In this document: piece by piece, positions 15,331-25,535 of the stretch
How positions within the stretch are numbered: position 1 is the stretch's first letter
Layout of the letters: each line of letters opens with the position of its first letter
Source: Muribaculaceae bacterium
GTDB taxonomy: Bacteria > Bacillota > Clostridia > Lachnospirales > Lachnospiraceae
Length of the DNA stretch: 64,000 bases
Assembly (NCBI GenBank): GCA_023666425.1
Contig: JAMPCA010000004.1
Coordinates: 62,001-126,000, forward strand
Direction of reading: 5' to 3'
Program-made: the position numbers and the translations under genes
Notes under the pieces: generated by a model
Seen by the model: the letters and a program-made list of their open reading frames with translations, nothing else
Database searches by the model: none
What the model was told of the DNA's origin: nothing

Positions 15331-18300
15331 ATGGTCAGGAAACAAAAACTTACGAACCGACAGCATGGGCGGCTGGAAAGATTTCTTAGCATAATGCTCG
15401 CGCTTGTCATGGTACTCACCCTGATTCCGTTTGGGGGGGTAGCTGCTAAGGCGGCGGACACGTCGGAGGAGACGGTTTATGTAAAGGTAAAATTCATAAA
15501 CCAGTCCGAGGCAACATTTGAGGATCTGGATATCCACGTTTGGGGAAGCAGTGTGATATCAGATGCCGACTTAAAGTTTACTGGAGAAGACAGCGAGGGC
15601 AAATATATCATTCTGGCGGCAAAGCCGAGTGATGAGCTTGGGTTTATCATACGCTGCTACGGCGATTGGAGTGATGGAAGCAAGTTTGTGGAGGCGGATG
15701 TAAAGCCGGATCTTTCAAACGGCAATCTGGAGTATGTTGCCACAATTGCGGAAGATGGGACAAGAACATTTGGCACGCGTGAGCCCAAAGATGCATTTGA
15801 TTCCGTGACGCTGCGGGTGCATTATGCGCGTCTGGATAACGATTATACCGATTGGGATATCTGGTCATGGCCGGGAACTTCCCCGACAGCTTTCGATGGT
15901 ACAGATGATTTTGGCGTTTACGGGGATGCCATTGTGGGAGAGCTGGAGCCGGGCACACAAGTGGGCGTTATTGTTCGTAAGAACGACTGGTCGGATAGGG
16001 AAGCGACAGACCTTAATGGCGGAGACCGTTTGGTAGACACGTTTTTCTTGGATGCAGATGGGAATGGTGAGATTTATGTAGTATCCGGCCAGAAAGAAAC
16101 TTATTTTCTTGAGGCCGATGCTTCTGCCGTTGTGGAGGCACTGAAGAACCCGCGTGTGACCTCCGCAGTGATTGATTCCATGACGGAAATCAACTTTGCG
16201 ACAAACCAGCCGGTTACCCTGGAGGAAGGAAATGCGAATGTTTCCGTTGTGGCTTCCGACGATACAGTGGCAGAGATTTCTGATGCCGTGCTTGCCGCTG
16301 ACGGGAAATCAGGAACCATAACGCTGGCAGGCAATCTGGATTTAAGCAAGACCTATCGTCTGGCTATTACCGGGCTGGAGGGCGCACAGCTGTCCTTTGG
16401 CAGAATCTATACGAGCGAAGCCTTTGAGCAGCTGTACACATATGACGGTGAACTGGGCGCAGTCTATAGTGCCGCAGGTACAAAGTTTGTGCTGTGGTCT
16501 CCGTCTGCGACAAGCGTGAAGCTTGCATTATATGGTACAGATGGAAGCGATTACACCTCTGCCGCGGCGCAGACGCTGAATATGGAGCGCGGGGAGAAGG
16601 GTACCTGGACAGTGACTGTGCCCGGGGACTTAAATGGAACTTTCTACAACTATCTTGTGACAGTTGGAGGCCGTGAGAACGAAGTGGTAGATCCCTATGC
16701 GAAGGCGGTCGGCGTCAATGGCGACAGAGGCATGGTCATTGATCTGGGCACCACGAACCCGCAGGGCTGGGCGGCAGATGTGAAGCCGGCGCTGGCGAAT
16801 GCTACGGACGCCATCATTTATGAGATGCACATCCGCGATTTTTCCATCGACGACAGTGCCGGAGTGTCTTCGGCCAATCAGGGAAAATACGGTGGTGTGT
16901 GGGAGTCCGGGACAACAATCCCGGGGGAGCAGACGAGCGTATCGACCGGAGTGGATCATCTGAAAGAACTGGGCGTCAATGTGGTTCATATCTTACCGTC
17001 CTTTGACTATGCGAGCGTGAACGAGACAAATCTGGAGACGCCGCAGTTCAACTGGGGGTATGATCCGAAGAACTACAATGTGCCGGAGGGCTCCTATTCC
17101 TCTGATCCCTATGCGGGAGGCGTCAGAATCGAGGAATTTAAGCAGATGGTGATGGAGCTTCACAAGGCGGGAATTCGCGTCGTGATGGACGTGGTATATA
17201 ACCATACGGCCGCATCTACCGATTCTAATTTGAATCTGGCAGTTCCGAATTACTATTACAGGCAGAATGCCGCAGGCGGATTTTCCAATGGCTCCGGATG
17301 TGGAAATGAGACGGCGTCCGACCGTTCCATGTGCGGTCGCCTGATTGAGGATTCCGTATTATACTGGGCACAGGAATACCATATTGACGGATTCCGTTTT
17401 GATTTGATGGCGGTGCATGATATTGATACACTGAAAAGTATCCGTACTAAGCTGGACACAGTAGATTCCTCCATATTGATGTATGGAGAGGGCTGGACAG
17501 GCGGCGACTGTGCGCTGGATTCTGAATTGCAGGCGACGAAGGCCAACACCGTAAAATTTGACAATCTGCAGATTGCCGCGTTCAGCGATGATATCCGCGA
17601 CGGCATCAAGGGACATGTGTTTAACGCGGAAGGCCAGGGCTTTATCAGTGGCGGAGAGGACTACGAGGAGACAGTCAAGTTTGGAATCGTGGCGTCCACG
17701 AGAAATGAGCAGATCGATTATTCAAAGGTGAAAAACGGGACACAGCCATGGGCAAACCAGCCATACCAGACCATAAGTTATGTGTCGGCGCATGACAACC
17801 TTACCCTTTGGGATAAGCTCCATACAAGCAACCGGAGCAACAGCGAGGAAGAGATTCTTGCCATGAACAAGATGGCAGCGGCGATTGTGTATACCTCTCA
17901 GGGGATTCCGTTTATGCAGGCAGGCGAAGAGCTGGCACGCACCAAGACGAATGAGGATGGATCATTTAACGAGAACAGCTACAATTCGCCGGATTCCGTA
18001 AATGCAATCGACTGGACGAGAAAGATAACCTACAGCGATCTGTATGAATACTACAAGGGTCTGATTGCCATGAGAAAAGAGCATAAAGCGTTCCACATGA
18101 ATTCGACAGCGAATATACAGGCGGGCATCCGCTTTATGGATGCGCCGACGAATGTGGTTGCTTATACACTGGACGGTTCTGTGGCGGGGGATTCATGGAG
18201 GAATATCGTTGTAGCGTTTAATGCCAATCCAACAGCGGCGAGTCTGACGATTCCGGCCGGAAGCTGGATCGTCGTTGTAGATGGCGACAGGGCAGGTGTG

Positions 18301-19266
18301 GAAGAGCTGGCGCGTGTCGAGGGTGGAACAATTGAAATCCCTGCCCGGACATCCTATGTTCTCGTTGATGAGAACAGCTTCCGTGCCCCGGCAGGCGGAA
18401 CAGGTGGCAGCAGCAGTACGACAACCAGCTCGAATGATTCTAATAAAGTAATTGTAGATAACGGCGACGGCACGGTGACAGAGACTGTAACGGAGAAGGC
18501 AGTAAACGCTTCCGGTAAGCCGGTAGAAGTATCCACAGCAGTTCAGAAGGATGCCTCCGGTGCAGTTTTATCTACCACTGTGACGACAACGATTGCAAAG
18601 GCCGCAGAAGATACCTCTGCGACAGTGACGGTCGAAAAGGATGCGGCAGGAACGGTAACAGAGGCAGAGGCGGACGTCAGCATACAGACGGATTCGAAAA
18701 AATCAGCGCTTACCGCAGATGTGGTAGCACAGATTGAGGATGCGGCAGGACAGAAGAATGTAAAGATTAAGATGACGGCACTGACCGATGACGGCGAAAT
18801 CCGGTATACGGTAGAGCTGGAGACAAAGGATCTGACCGCCGGTAACAAGCTTTACATTTATAAGCTGGATGCAAAGACGGGCGAATATGTGATGGTCAAC
18901 GCTAAGACCTACAAGGTAAGCGGGGATGACAACCTGTCCATATCCATTACGAATAAGGCAGATTATGTCCTTGTGAACAGCGTGGAAGCAACGCAGATCA
19001 ACAATGCAATCAAAAAGACGGTTGCGCCTGCGAAGGCGTCGGCTTCTGTGAAGAAGGGAAAGACAAAGCAGTTTACGCTGAGCAGTGAGCTGAACATGAA
19101 AAATGTGAAGTCCATTACTTATACCACTACCAAGCCTTCGGTGGCTACCGTGACGAAAAATGGCAAGATTAAGACCGTGAAAAAGGGAACGGTGACAATC
19201 AAGGCCAAGGTAACGCTTAAGAATGGAATGACCAAGACCATCAAAATGAAAATTACGGTCAATTAG
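15331..19266 (+). CDS. pulA: Secreted type I pullulanase, multidomain (GH13)
   Basis: A 1311-aa secreted enzyme with a signal peptide (residues 1 to about 42, cut after AKA). Two pullulanase-associated carbohydrate-binding domains follow (about 45-150 and 155-250), then a CBM48-like domain (about 370-480) and the GH13 catalytic barrel. The pullulanase hallmark NWGYDP is near residue 574. Catalytic residues are Asp691 in GFRFDLM and Glu720 in YGEGW, with HD at 821-822 in SAHDN. It hydrolyses alpha-1,6 branches of pullulan and starch. A Gly/Ser/Thr linker near 1035 leads to two beta-rich domains, the last a BIG2-like domain (about 1230-1311). There is no LPXTG or SLH anchor. The start has AAGGAGAGG upstream. 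It supplies maltodextrins for the transporter at 36.9 kb. Confidence 0.9.
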   Translation: MVRKQKLTNRQHGRLERFLSIMLALVMVLTLIPFGGVAAKAADTSEETVYVKVKFINQSEATFEDLDIHVWGSSVISDADLKFTGEDSEGKYIILAAKPSDELGFIIRCYGDWSDGSKFVEADVKPDLSNGNLEYVATIAEDGTRTFGTREPKDAFDSVTLRVHYARLDNDYTDWDIWSWPGTSPTAFDGTDDFGVYGDAIVGELEPGTQVGVIVRKNDWSDREATDLNGGDRLVDTFFLDADGNGEIYVVSGQKETYFLEADASAVVEALKNPRVTSAVIDSMTEINFATNQPVTLEEGNANVSVVASDDTVAEISDAVLAADGKSGTITLAGNLDLSKTYRLAITGLEGAQLSFGRIYTSEAFEQLYTYDGELGAVYSAAGTKFVLWSPSATSVKLALYGTDGSDYTSAAAQTLNMERGEKGTWTVTVPGDLNGTFYNYLVTVGGRENEVVDPYAKAVGVNGDRGMVIDLGTTNPQGWAADVKPALANATDAIIYEMHIRDFSIDDSAGVSSANQGKYGGVWESGTTIPGEQTSVSTGVDHLKELGVNVVHILPSFDYASVNETNLETPQFNWGYDPKNYNVPEGSYSSDPYAGGVRIEEFKQMVMELHKAGIRVVMDVVYNHTAASTDSNLNLAVPNYYYRQNAAGGFSNGSGCGNETASDRSMCGRLIEDSVLYWAQEYHIDGFRFDLMAVHDIDTLKSIRTKLDTVDSSILMYGEGWTGGDCALDSELQATKANTVKFDNLQIAAFSDDIRDGIKGHVFNAEGQGFISGGEDYEETVKFGIVASTRNEQIDYSKVKNGTQPWANQPYQTISYVSAHDNLTLWDKLHTSNRSNSEEEILAMNKMAAAIVYTSQGIPFMQAGEELARTKTNEDGSFNENSYNSPDSVNAIDWTRKITYSDLYEYYKGLIAMRKEHKAFHMNSTANIQAGIRFMDAPTNVVAYTLDGSVAGDSWRNIVVAFNANPTAASLTIPAGSWIVVVDGDRAGVEELARVEGGTIEIPARTSYVLVDENSFRAPAGGTGGSSSTTTSSNDSNKVIVDNGDGTVTETVTEKAVNASGKPVEVSTAVQKDASGAVLSTTVTTTIAKAAEDTSATVTVEKDAAGTVTEAEADVSIQTDSKKSALTADVVAQIEDAAGQKNVKIKMTALTDDGEIRYTVELETKDLTAGNKLYIYKLDAKTGEYVMVNAKTYKVSGDDNLSISITNKADYVLVNSVEATQINNAIKKTVAPAKASASVKKGKTKQFTLSSELNMKNVKSITYTTTKPSVATVTKNGKIKTVKKGTVTIKAKVTLKNGMTKTIKMKITVN

Positions 19267-19285
19267 AAAACTGAAATGCACTCTG

Positions 19286-19322
19286 AAAAAGCTTCCGGGA
19301 ACTGACCCCCGGGAGCTTTTTT
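19286..19322 (+). terminator. Terminator of the pullulanase gene
   Basis: AAAAAGCTTCCGGG pairs with CCCGGGAGCTTTTTT (one G-U) and ends in six T residues, 20 bases after the pullulanase stop. Confidence 0.88.
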
Positions 19323-19332
19323 GCAAGCATTC

Positions 19333-19361
19333 TTGACAACTTCCCGCAATTAGAATACTAT
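19333..19361 (+). promoter_or_regulatory. Promoter of proS
   Basis: TTGACA (19333-19338), 17 bases and TACTAT (19356-19361), 35 bases before the proS start. There is no T-box or other leader structure in the short untranslated region. Confidence 0.75.
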
Positions 19362-19395
19362 GAAAATGACAAATTGTATAGTAAGGAGAATAGAA

Positions 19396-20835
19396 ATGGC
19401 GAAGGAGAAAAAGCTTGTAGAGGCAATCACCTCCATGGAGGAAGATTTTGCCCAGTGGTATACCGATGTGGTGAAAAAGGCAGAGCTGGTCGGCTACTCG
19501 TCCGTGAAGGGCTGTATGGTGATAAAGCCCGCCGGATATGCCATCTGGGAAAACATACAAAGGGAGCTGGATAAGCGCTTTAAGGAGACGGGCGTACAGA
19601 ACGTGTACCTGCCGATGTTTATCCCGGAGAGCCTTTTGCAGAAAGAGAAGGATCATGTGGAGGGCTTCGCCCCCGAGGTGGCATGGGTGACGCATGGCGG
19701 CGGCAGCCCCCTGACAGAGCGGATCTGTGTCCGCCCCACCTCAGAGACACTGTTCTGTGATTTCTATAAAAACGATATACAGTCATACCGGGATCTGCCT
19801 AAAGTATACAACCAGTGGTGCTCGGTAGTCCGCTGGGAGAAGGAGACAAGACCATTCCTGCGCTCCCGCGAGTTTTTGTGGCAGGAGGGACATACCGCCC
19901 ACGCCACCGCAGAGGAGGCCGGGGAGCGGACTATCCAGATGCTGAACGTGTACGCGGATTTCTGCGAAGAATTTCTGGCAATTCCCGTGGTGCGCGGACA
20001 AAAGACCGAGAAGGAAAAGTTTGCGGGTGCGGTGTCCACTTACACCATCGAGGCGCTGATGCACGACGGCAAGGCGCTGCAGTCCGGGACAAGCCACAAC
20101 TTTGGAGACGGCTTTGCAAAGGCATTTGAGATCCAGTACACCGACAAGGACAACCAGCTTCACTATGTGCACCAGACCTCATGGGGGCTTTCCACCCGCA
20201 TAATCGGCGCAATCATCATGGTGCACGGGGACGACAGCGGGCTGGTGCTTCCGCCGAGAGTGGCGCCCACGCAGGTTATGATTGTTCCGGTTCAGATGCA
20301 TAAAGAGGGCGTGGCCGAGAAGGCCGGGGAGCTGGAGGCGCGTCTGAAAAAGGTGTGTGCCGTGGATCTTGACGATACGGATAAGAGTCCGGGGTGGAAA
20401 TTTGCTGAGCAGGAAATGCGGGGCATACCCTTAAGAGTAGAGCTGGGGCCGAAGGATATCGGAGCCGGACAGTGCGTGGTCGTGCGCCGGGACACGGGAG
20501 AGAAGATCTCCGTGCCGCTGGATATCATTGAGGAGAGGATTCCCGCACTGTTAGAACAGATGCAGCAGGAGATGCTGGAGCGGGCAAGAGCCCATAGAGA
20601 CGCACATATCCAGGATGCCCACAACTATGAAGAGCTTAAGGAGATTGCGGAAAACAAAGGAGGCTTTATCCGGGGCATGTGGTGCGGGGATCAGGCCTGT
20701 GAGGATAAAATTAAGGAAGAGCTGGCCGTGACCAGCCGCTGTATGCCGTTTTACGATAAGGAGAAGATTTCAGAGACCTGTGTCTGCTGCGGCAGAGAGG
20801 CGCATAAGCTGGTGTACTGGGGGAAAGCGTACTAG
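19396..20835 (+). CDS. proS: Prolyl-tRNA synthetase, short archaeal/eukaryal type
   Basis: The 480-aa class II synthetase charges tRNA-Pro with proline. It is the short form without an editing insertion, as found in many clostridia next to or in place of the long bacterial form. Visible blocks are [29 protein letters not shown] (class II motif 2 region), the anticodon-binding domain from about residue 290, and a C-terminal zinc-binding-like region with CVCCGREA. The ATG at 19396 has AAGGAG eight bases upstream; the frame start at 19360 overlaps the promoter. The next gene follows 22 bases after the stop, so the signalling protein and cca may share its transcript. Confidence 0.93.
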   Translation: MAKEKKLVEAITSMEEDFAQWYTDVVKKAELVGYSSVKGCMVIKPAGYAIWENIQRELDKRFKETGVQNVYLPMFIPESLLQKEKDHVEGFAPEVAWVTHGGGSPLTERICVRPTSETLFCDFYKNDIQSYRDLPKVYNQWCSVVRWEKETRPFLRSREFLWQEGHTAHATAEEAGERTIQMLNVYADFCEEFLAIPVVRGQKTEKEKFAGAVSTYTIEALMHDGKALQSGTSHNFGDGFAKAFEIQYTDKDNQLHYVHQTSWGLSTRIIGAIIMVHGDDSGLVLPPRVAPTQVMIVPVQMHKEGVAEKAGELEARLKKVCAVDLDDTDKSPGWKFAEQEMRGIPLRVELGPKDIGAGQCVVVRRDTGEKISVPLDIIEERIPALLEQMQQEMLERARAHRDAHIQDAHNYEELKEIAENKGGFIRGMWCGDQACEDKIKEELAVTSRCMPFYDKEKISETCVCCGREAHKLVYWGKAY

Positions 20836-20857
20836 GGACTTTGCAGGGGGTGTGGAT

Positions 20858-23800
20858 ATGGTTGAGAACTATTATAACGGAGTTATTGAGCAGGTCTACA
20901 ACAAAGTGGGAAAAGCGGACCGCAACATTGTGATGGCGAGATACAGCAATGAATTTTCCATCCGCCGTCTGGAAAATATTATCCGCTATTCCGAGGAAGA
21001 GGGCGACGTATTTTTTGCGTGGAAGGATTTCTGGCACGGCATCCTGCCCGGAGCTTATGAGCCGTTTTTAGACACCATCTGTTCCATGTACCGCAAATAT
21101 GTAAACGGCGACTTCGCGGAATTTTTGCAGGAGTGCGGCGTGTACGAGCTGCAGAGGCCGCTGCTTTTAAGCTACTATGAGACCGGCGTGTGCGAGAGGG
21201 AGGAGCATGTGCTCCTGAACGAAGTGGAGTACGAGCAGTGGAGCATGACGGAGGCCATGGCGAATATGCTCTTTCATATCTCCAGAAAGCATCCGGTGAT
21301 GATCGTGATCAACCGTTTCCAGAGGGCGAGCAGCAGCACCATGAGGCTTGTGCTCAAGCTGATTGAGCAGCCGAGCTGCAACATCGGCATGGTGCTGGGC
21401 GTGAACGAGGCACAGCCGGCGACGGAGGAGGCCGGGCAGATCTATGACAAAATCATAGAGCGTCTGGAGGATTGCAGCCAGCTCTGCCATATTGGAAGCG
21501 GAGGCAGGAAGCGGGACAACCGCGTGTCCTCCGGAGCCGGGACAAGAGACTGTGCCAGTGAGCTGGTGAATGCGCGCAATATGTTTGGCCTGATGGACTA
21601 TGAGCAGGCGAGATTCTATTTCCAGATGGTGGAGCACCAGATCAAGTTCGAGGATATGAGTATCTGCGATGAGACAAAGCTGGAGATTTATCTTCTCTAT
21701 GCGAGGACGTCCATTCTGCTGGGCGACATGGCAAAGGCCTTAGAGATGGTGGCGGAGATTAAGAAGCTGCAGATGGAGGAAAAAGTGAAGGGGCTTGCCT
21801 CCGAGTGCGCCTACCTCATCGCGACCTGCTGCATGTATCAGGGAAAGCTGGAAAATTCCATATCCTATGCGCGGATGGCGAAAGAGGAGGCGCAGAAGGA
21901 CAAGGATGAGAGACAGATTTTTAAGTGCGAGCTTCTGATGGCGCAGGCGCAGATGTCCGGCTGGTACAATATCTTTTTCTGCGTGCAGGATATAATGATC
22001 GACGAAGCGCTGATTGAGAAGATGATGCGCTACAATTACCGGAATCATCTGGCGCATGTCTATATATACGCCTATGACAACCGGCCGGAGATGGTGGCGA
22101 AGGCATACCGCACAGAGGCGGCGCTGTTCTATTTCAGCAAGGGTGTGGCGCTGGCGAAGGAGATCGGCAACAATGAGCTGGTGTACGACGCTTACCAGAA
22201 AAATACCATGATCGCCGCCACCAACGGCATGAACGAGATCGCCCTGCTCTATCAGGTGCGCGCCTATCAGTTTGAGTGGTGCAGGAACCGCTACGAGGGC
22301 AGGCTGCTCACCGGAATCGGCTACAATTTAAGCGCCATGGGGCATAACGCGCAGGCGAAGATGTATTATGACCGGGCGATCGAGCTTTTGTACGGGCTTC
22401 ATATGCCGGAGGAGATTGCCGAGGTGTACTACAACCGCGCGCTGAACGGCATTATGCAGGGGGAATTTGCGGCGGCGGAGCACGATCTGCAGATGACAAT
22501 GAAGGTCGTTGAGAAGCTGCATCTAAATAGTATCAAGGTCTGCAATCTCTCCAAGCTGTACGCGCTTCTGGCCTTGTCCTGCATCCTGCAGGGGGACCGC
22601 TTCGGATGTGAGCGGTATCTCCTGAGTTGCCGTCAGTTTTTGAATTACATTATTGAAAAAGAGAAGGAGAACAGGGACGCGGAGGTAATACACGATTACG
22701 CCATCTGTGACGACGACATGTTTCTCTATACCTTCTCCACGGCGCTTTTAGAGGAGTTAAACGGAGAGGATGAAGCGGCCTTTTCCAATATGGAAAAGGC
22801 GGAAAAATTCCTCAAAAATTCCGAGGGCAACCAGTTTTTCGTCTACCGGATCTACAGGCAGAACCGCCTGGAACTGTTTGAGCGGCTGGGACGCACAGAG
22901 CTGTGTGAGTTTGAGAAACACACCTTAGAGCAGAGAGAGGAGCTGGATGAGCAGATCAAGGCTGCCGTCTCCATGGACATTCTCGCGGAGGTGGATTTCG
23001 GGGATTATGCCGGAGTGTGCCGGGTGTCCGAGGAGGAGATCGAAGCGCTGATCAAGCAGTGCGGCATCACGAAGGATTATTTAAATATTCGCAGCCAGAT
23101 GGATTTCATTTCCGCGTGGCAGAAGCTGATTGACACCAGCGCGGGCGATATTTTCTCGATGGTCAACACCGTCGTCAGGAGCTTTGCAAACCGTTTCAGT
23201 CTCGACAGAACGGTGTATGTGCGTTACAGCGGTGGGCGCGCGCAGATTTTATATAATGACACCGGGGTGGATATGGACGGCGGGGTGCCTGCGGACATCG
23301 CGCAGGCCTTAAAGGAATCCCCGCAGGGCATTGCCGTGTCCAAGATACGGGAGAGCTTTTTCGAGCATCAGGACATAATCTCCTGCTTCGGCGTGGATGA
23401 TGTGTGCTCCTTCGTGGCGATTCCCTTTATGAAAAACGGGGAGCTGACGAGCTTTCTGATTACCTATGTCCGCATGAAGGACAACTGGCACGGCTCGATC
23501 GAGCGGTACATGCTGGGGGAGGATGACCTGCATATTTACCAGCTTTTGTTCCGCGAGCTGGAGTACGCCATCAACCGCATGGAGGCGAATGAAAAGATTC
23601 GGGAGATGAACAGCAAACTACAGGCGGCGGCAGTGACCGACGTATTGACATCCATCTACAACCGGGCGGGCATGTACGAGAGGATTCGCCACATGGCGGA
23701 GGATCTGGCCAAAACCGGGCAGAGCCGGGCGATGGGGCTGATGTTTGTGGATCTGGACAATTTCAAGCATTACAACGATACCTACGGCCATGACATCGGG

Positions 23801-24166
23801 GATCTGATTCTAAAAGAGATGGCTTCCATCTTCCGGGAGGTTTCCGAGGGGAAGGGCTTCGTCAGCCGTTTCGGCGGAGATGAATTTATTCTGATTTTAG
23901 ATACCAGCGACAGGGATGAGCTGGAGAGCATCGCAAAGGAAATCTACCGGCAGATTCATGCCGCCAACGGCTTTAAGGAGCGGATCGAGGATTATCTGGG
24001 ACACGCGATCGAGGTAGACCAAAAGCGCCTGATCACCTGCTCCATCGGCATCGCCGCCATGCCCGCAGTGAGGGAGGAGGAGGACGTCAACAGCCTGATC
24101 CGTATGGCGGACGATAAGCTCTACTCTGTCAAGACCACAGAAAAGGGGCATTACGCATTTATATGA
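20858..24166 (+). CDS. STAND/TPR-like signalling protein with GAF and GGDEF domains
   Basis: A 1102-aa cytoplasmic protein. Residues 1 to about 215 resemble the ATPase part of STAND regulators; a Walker B-like MIVINRFQ is seen but no P-loop. A long helical region of TPR-like repeats covers about 230-720, a GAF-like sensor about 745-905, and a GGDEF domain about 923-1100 with the intact RFGGDEF site near residue 1005. The inhibitory RxxD site is missing (EGKG instead), so no product inhibition is expected. It probably makes cyclic di-GMP in response to a ligand or partner protein. The ATG at 20858 follows GGGGGTGT. Its stop overlaps the cca start (ATGA), so the two are translationally coupled, an unusual pairing. 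Confidence 0.78.
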   Translation: MVENYYNGVIEQVYNKVGKADRNIVMARYSNEFSIRRLENIIRYSEEEGDVFFAWKDFWHGILPGAYEPFLDTICSMYRKYVNGDFAEFLQECGVYELQRPLLLSYYETGVCEREEHVLLNEVEYEQWSMTEAMANMLFHISRKHPVMIVINRFQRASSSTMRLVLKLIEQPSCNIGMVLGVNEAQPATEEAGQIYDKIIERLEDCSQLCHIGSGGRKRDNRVSSGAGTRDCASELVNARNMFGLMDYEQARFYFQMVEHQIKFEDMSICDETKLEIYLLYARTSILLGDMAKALEMVAEIKKLQMEEKVKGLASECAYLIATCCMYQGKLENSISYARMAKEEAQKDKDERQIFKCELLMAQAQMSGWYNIFFCVQDIMIDEALIEKMMRYNYRNHLAHVYIYAYDNRPEMVAKAYRTEAALFYFSKGVALAKEIGNNELVYDAYQKNTMIAATNGMNEIALLYQVRAYQFEWCRNRYEGRLLTGIGYNLSAMGHNAQAKMYYDRAIELLYGLHMPEEIAEVYYNRALNGIMQGEFAAAEHDLQMTMKVVEKLHLNSIKVCNLSKLYALLALSCILQGDRFGCERYLLSCRQFLNYIIEKEKENRDAEVIHDYAICDDDMFLYTFSTALLEELNGEDEAAFSNMEKAEKFLKNSEGNQFFVYRIYRQNRLELFERLGRTELCEFEKHTLEQREELDEQIKAAVSMDILAEVDFGDYAGVCRVSEEEIEALIKQCGITKDYLNIRSQMDFISAWQKLIDTSAGDIFSMVNTVVRSFANRFSLDRTVYVRYSGGRAQILYNDTGVDMDGGVPADIAQALKESPQGIAVSKIRESFFEHQDIISCFGVDDVCSFVAIPFMKNGELTSFLITYVRMKDNWHGSIERYMLGEDDLHIYQLLFRELEYAINRMEANEKIREMNSKLQAAAVTDVLTSIYNRAGMYERIRHMAEDLAKTGQSRAMGLMFVDLDNFKHYNDTYGHDIGDLILKEMASIFREVSEGKGFVSRFGGDEFILILDTSDRDELESIAKEIYRQIHAANGFKERIEDYLGHAIEVDQKRLITCSIGIAAMPAVREEEDVNSLIRMADDKLYSVKTTEKGHYAFI

Positions 24167-25500
24167 GAATGGATTTGCCAGCACCAGTCAATCAAGTGAT
24201 CCACACCCTGCAGGGGGCGGGCTATGACGCTTATGCCGTGGGCGGCTGTGTGCGGGATACCCTGCTGGGGCGTGAGCCCGGGGACTGGGATATCACCACC
24301 TCTGCGGCGCCGGAGGTGGTGAAGTCTTTATTTCCCCACACCATCGACACCGGGATACAGCACGGCACAGTCACCGTGATGCTCGGGCGCGTCGGCTATG
24401 AGGTCACGACCTACCGGATTGACGGGGAATACGAGGACAGCCGCCACCCAAGTACCGTCACGTTTACGGACAATCTGATCGAGGACTTAAAGAGGCGGGA
24501 TTTCACCATCAACGCGATGGCGTACAACGACGACCGCGGGCTGGTGGACGCCTTCGATGGGGCGGGCGATCTTGCGCGGGGGAGGATCTGCTGTGTCGGG
24601 GAGGCGCGGGAGCGCTTCTCGGAGGACGCCCTGCGGATGCTTCGGGCAGTCCGGTTTGCGGCGCAGCTTGGCTTTTCCATTGAGGAGGGGACGGCGGAAG
24701 CCGTCAAAGAGCTCGCGCCGTCGATTGGGAGGGTCAGCGCGGAGCGGATTCGCATGGAGCTTATAAAGCTTCTTCTCTCGGAGCATCCGGATGCGCTCAG
24801 GCTGGCGTGGGAGCTGGGGCTTACCGCAGTCTTCCTGCCGGAGTTTGACCGCATGATGGATACGCCCCAGCACACGAAGCATCATTGCTACAGTGTGGGC
24901 GGGCATACCCTGCACACGCTTTCGCACGTCCCGGCGGACAGAGTCCTGCGGCTTGCAATGCTGCTGCACGATGTGGCGAAGCCCGTGTGCATCTCGGAAG
25001 ATGAAGAGGGCGAACATTTTTACGGGCATCCACAGCTGGGGGCGGACATGGCAAAAGATATCCTGCGCAGGCTGAAGCTGGACAATGACTGTATCCGCAG
25101 GGTCTGCTGTCTGATCCGCTGGCATGATGAGCGTCCGCCCCTGACGGAGCGCAGTGTGCGCCGCTTTGTGAGTAAGATCGGGCCGGAGAATGTGCCGGAG
25201 CTTCTCGCAGTCAAGCGGGCGGATATTTTAGGGCAGAGCATGTACCGCAGACAGGAGAAGCTGGAGTATGTAGAGCAGCTGGGACAGTTCTATGCCCATA
25301 TGCAAAAACAGAACCAGTGCCTGAAAAAGAGCGAACTGGCAGTCAACGGGCGGGATTTAATCGCCATAGGCATAGCGCCGGGGCCGGGACTTGGGGAAGT
25401 GCTGGATATGCTTTTTTCGCAGGTGCTGGACGATCCGGCGCTAAACACGCGGGAAAAGTTGCTTGCTCTTGCACATAATTTCGCAAACCCTTCCATATGA
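24163..25500 (+). CDS. cca: CCA tRNA nucleotidyltransferase
   Basis: The 445-aa enzyme adds or repairs the 3' CCA end of tRNAs. The nucleotidyltransferase head shows GGCVRD near residue 27 followed by DWDITT, with the carboxylates that bind metal, then RRDFTINAMAYN and the RNA-binding middle. An HD phosphohydrolase-like domain (LLHDVAKP near 268) follows, as in bacterial class II enzymes with a C-terminal HD region. The ATG overlaps the upstream TGA by four bases. The last five codons lie within the 5' arm of the hairpin at 25485. Confidence 0.93.
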   Translation: MRMDLPAPVNQVIHTLQGAGYDAYAVGGCVRDTLLGREPGDWDITTSAAPEVVKSLFPHTIDTGIQHGTVTVMLGRVGYEVTTYRIDGEYEDSRHPSTVTFTDNLIEDLKRRDFTINAMAYNDDRGLVDAFDGAGDLARGRICCVGEARERFSEDALRMLRAVRFAAQLGFSIEEGTAEAVKELAPSIGRVSAERIRMELIKLLLSEHPDALRLAWELGLTAVFLPEFDRMMDTPQHTKHHCYSVGGHTLHTLSHVPADRVLRLAMLLHDVAKPVCISEDEEGEHFYGHPQLGADMAKDILRRLKLDNDCIRRVCCLIRWHDERPPLTERSVRRFVSKIGPENVPELLAVKRADILGQSMYRRQEKLEYVEQLGQFYAHMQKQNQCLKKSELAVNGRDLIAIGIAPGPGLGEVLDMLFSQVLDDPALNTREKLLALAHNFANPSI

Positions 25501-25535
25501 TTAGATGTAGTCTATTCATATGGGAGGGGTTTTTT
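25485..25535 (+). terminator. Terminator hairpin that contains the next gene's ribosome binding site
   Basis: The 5' arm AAACCCTTCCATATGA (25485-25500) includes the cca stop. The 3' arm TCATATGGGAGGGGTTT (25516-25532) includes the GGGAGGGG ribosome binding site of the CotS-type gene, whose TTG start lies in the T-tract. It can both end cca transcription and hide the downstream ribosome binding site. Confidence 0.75.

Noticed and set aside
15331-19266. Sortase or SLH anchoring of the pullulanase
   Set aside because: No LPXTG-type motif with hydrophobic tail and no SLH repeats at the C-terminus.
19267-19395. T-box riboswitch before proS
   Set aside because: The untranslated region after the promoter is only about 30 bases and has no specifier or antiterminator structure.
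18703-19695. 330-codon minus-strand frame covering the pullulanase end and proS start
   Set aside because: It crosses a terminator, a promoter and two real genes on the other strand.
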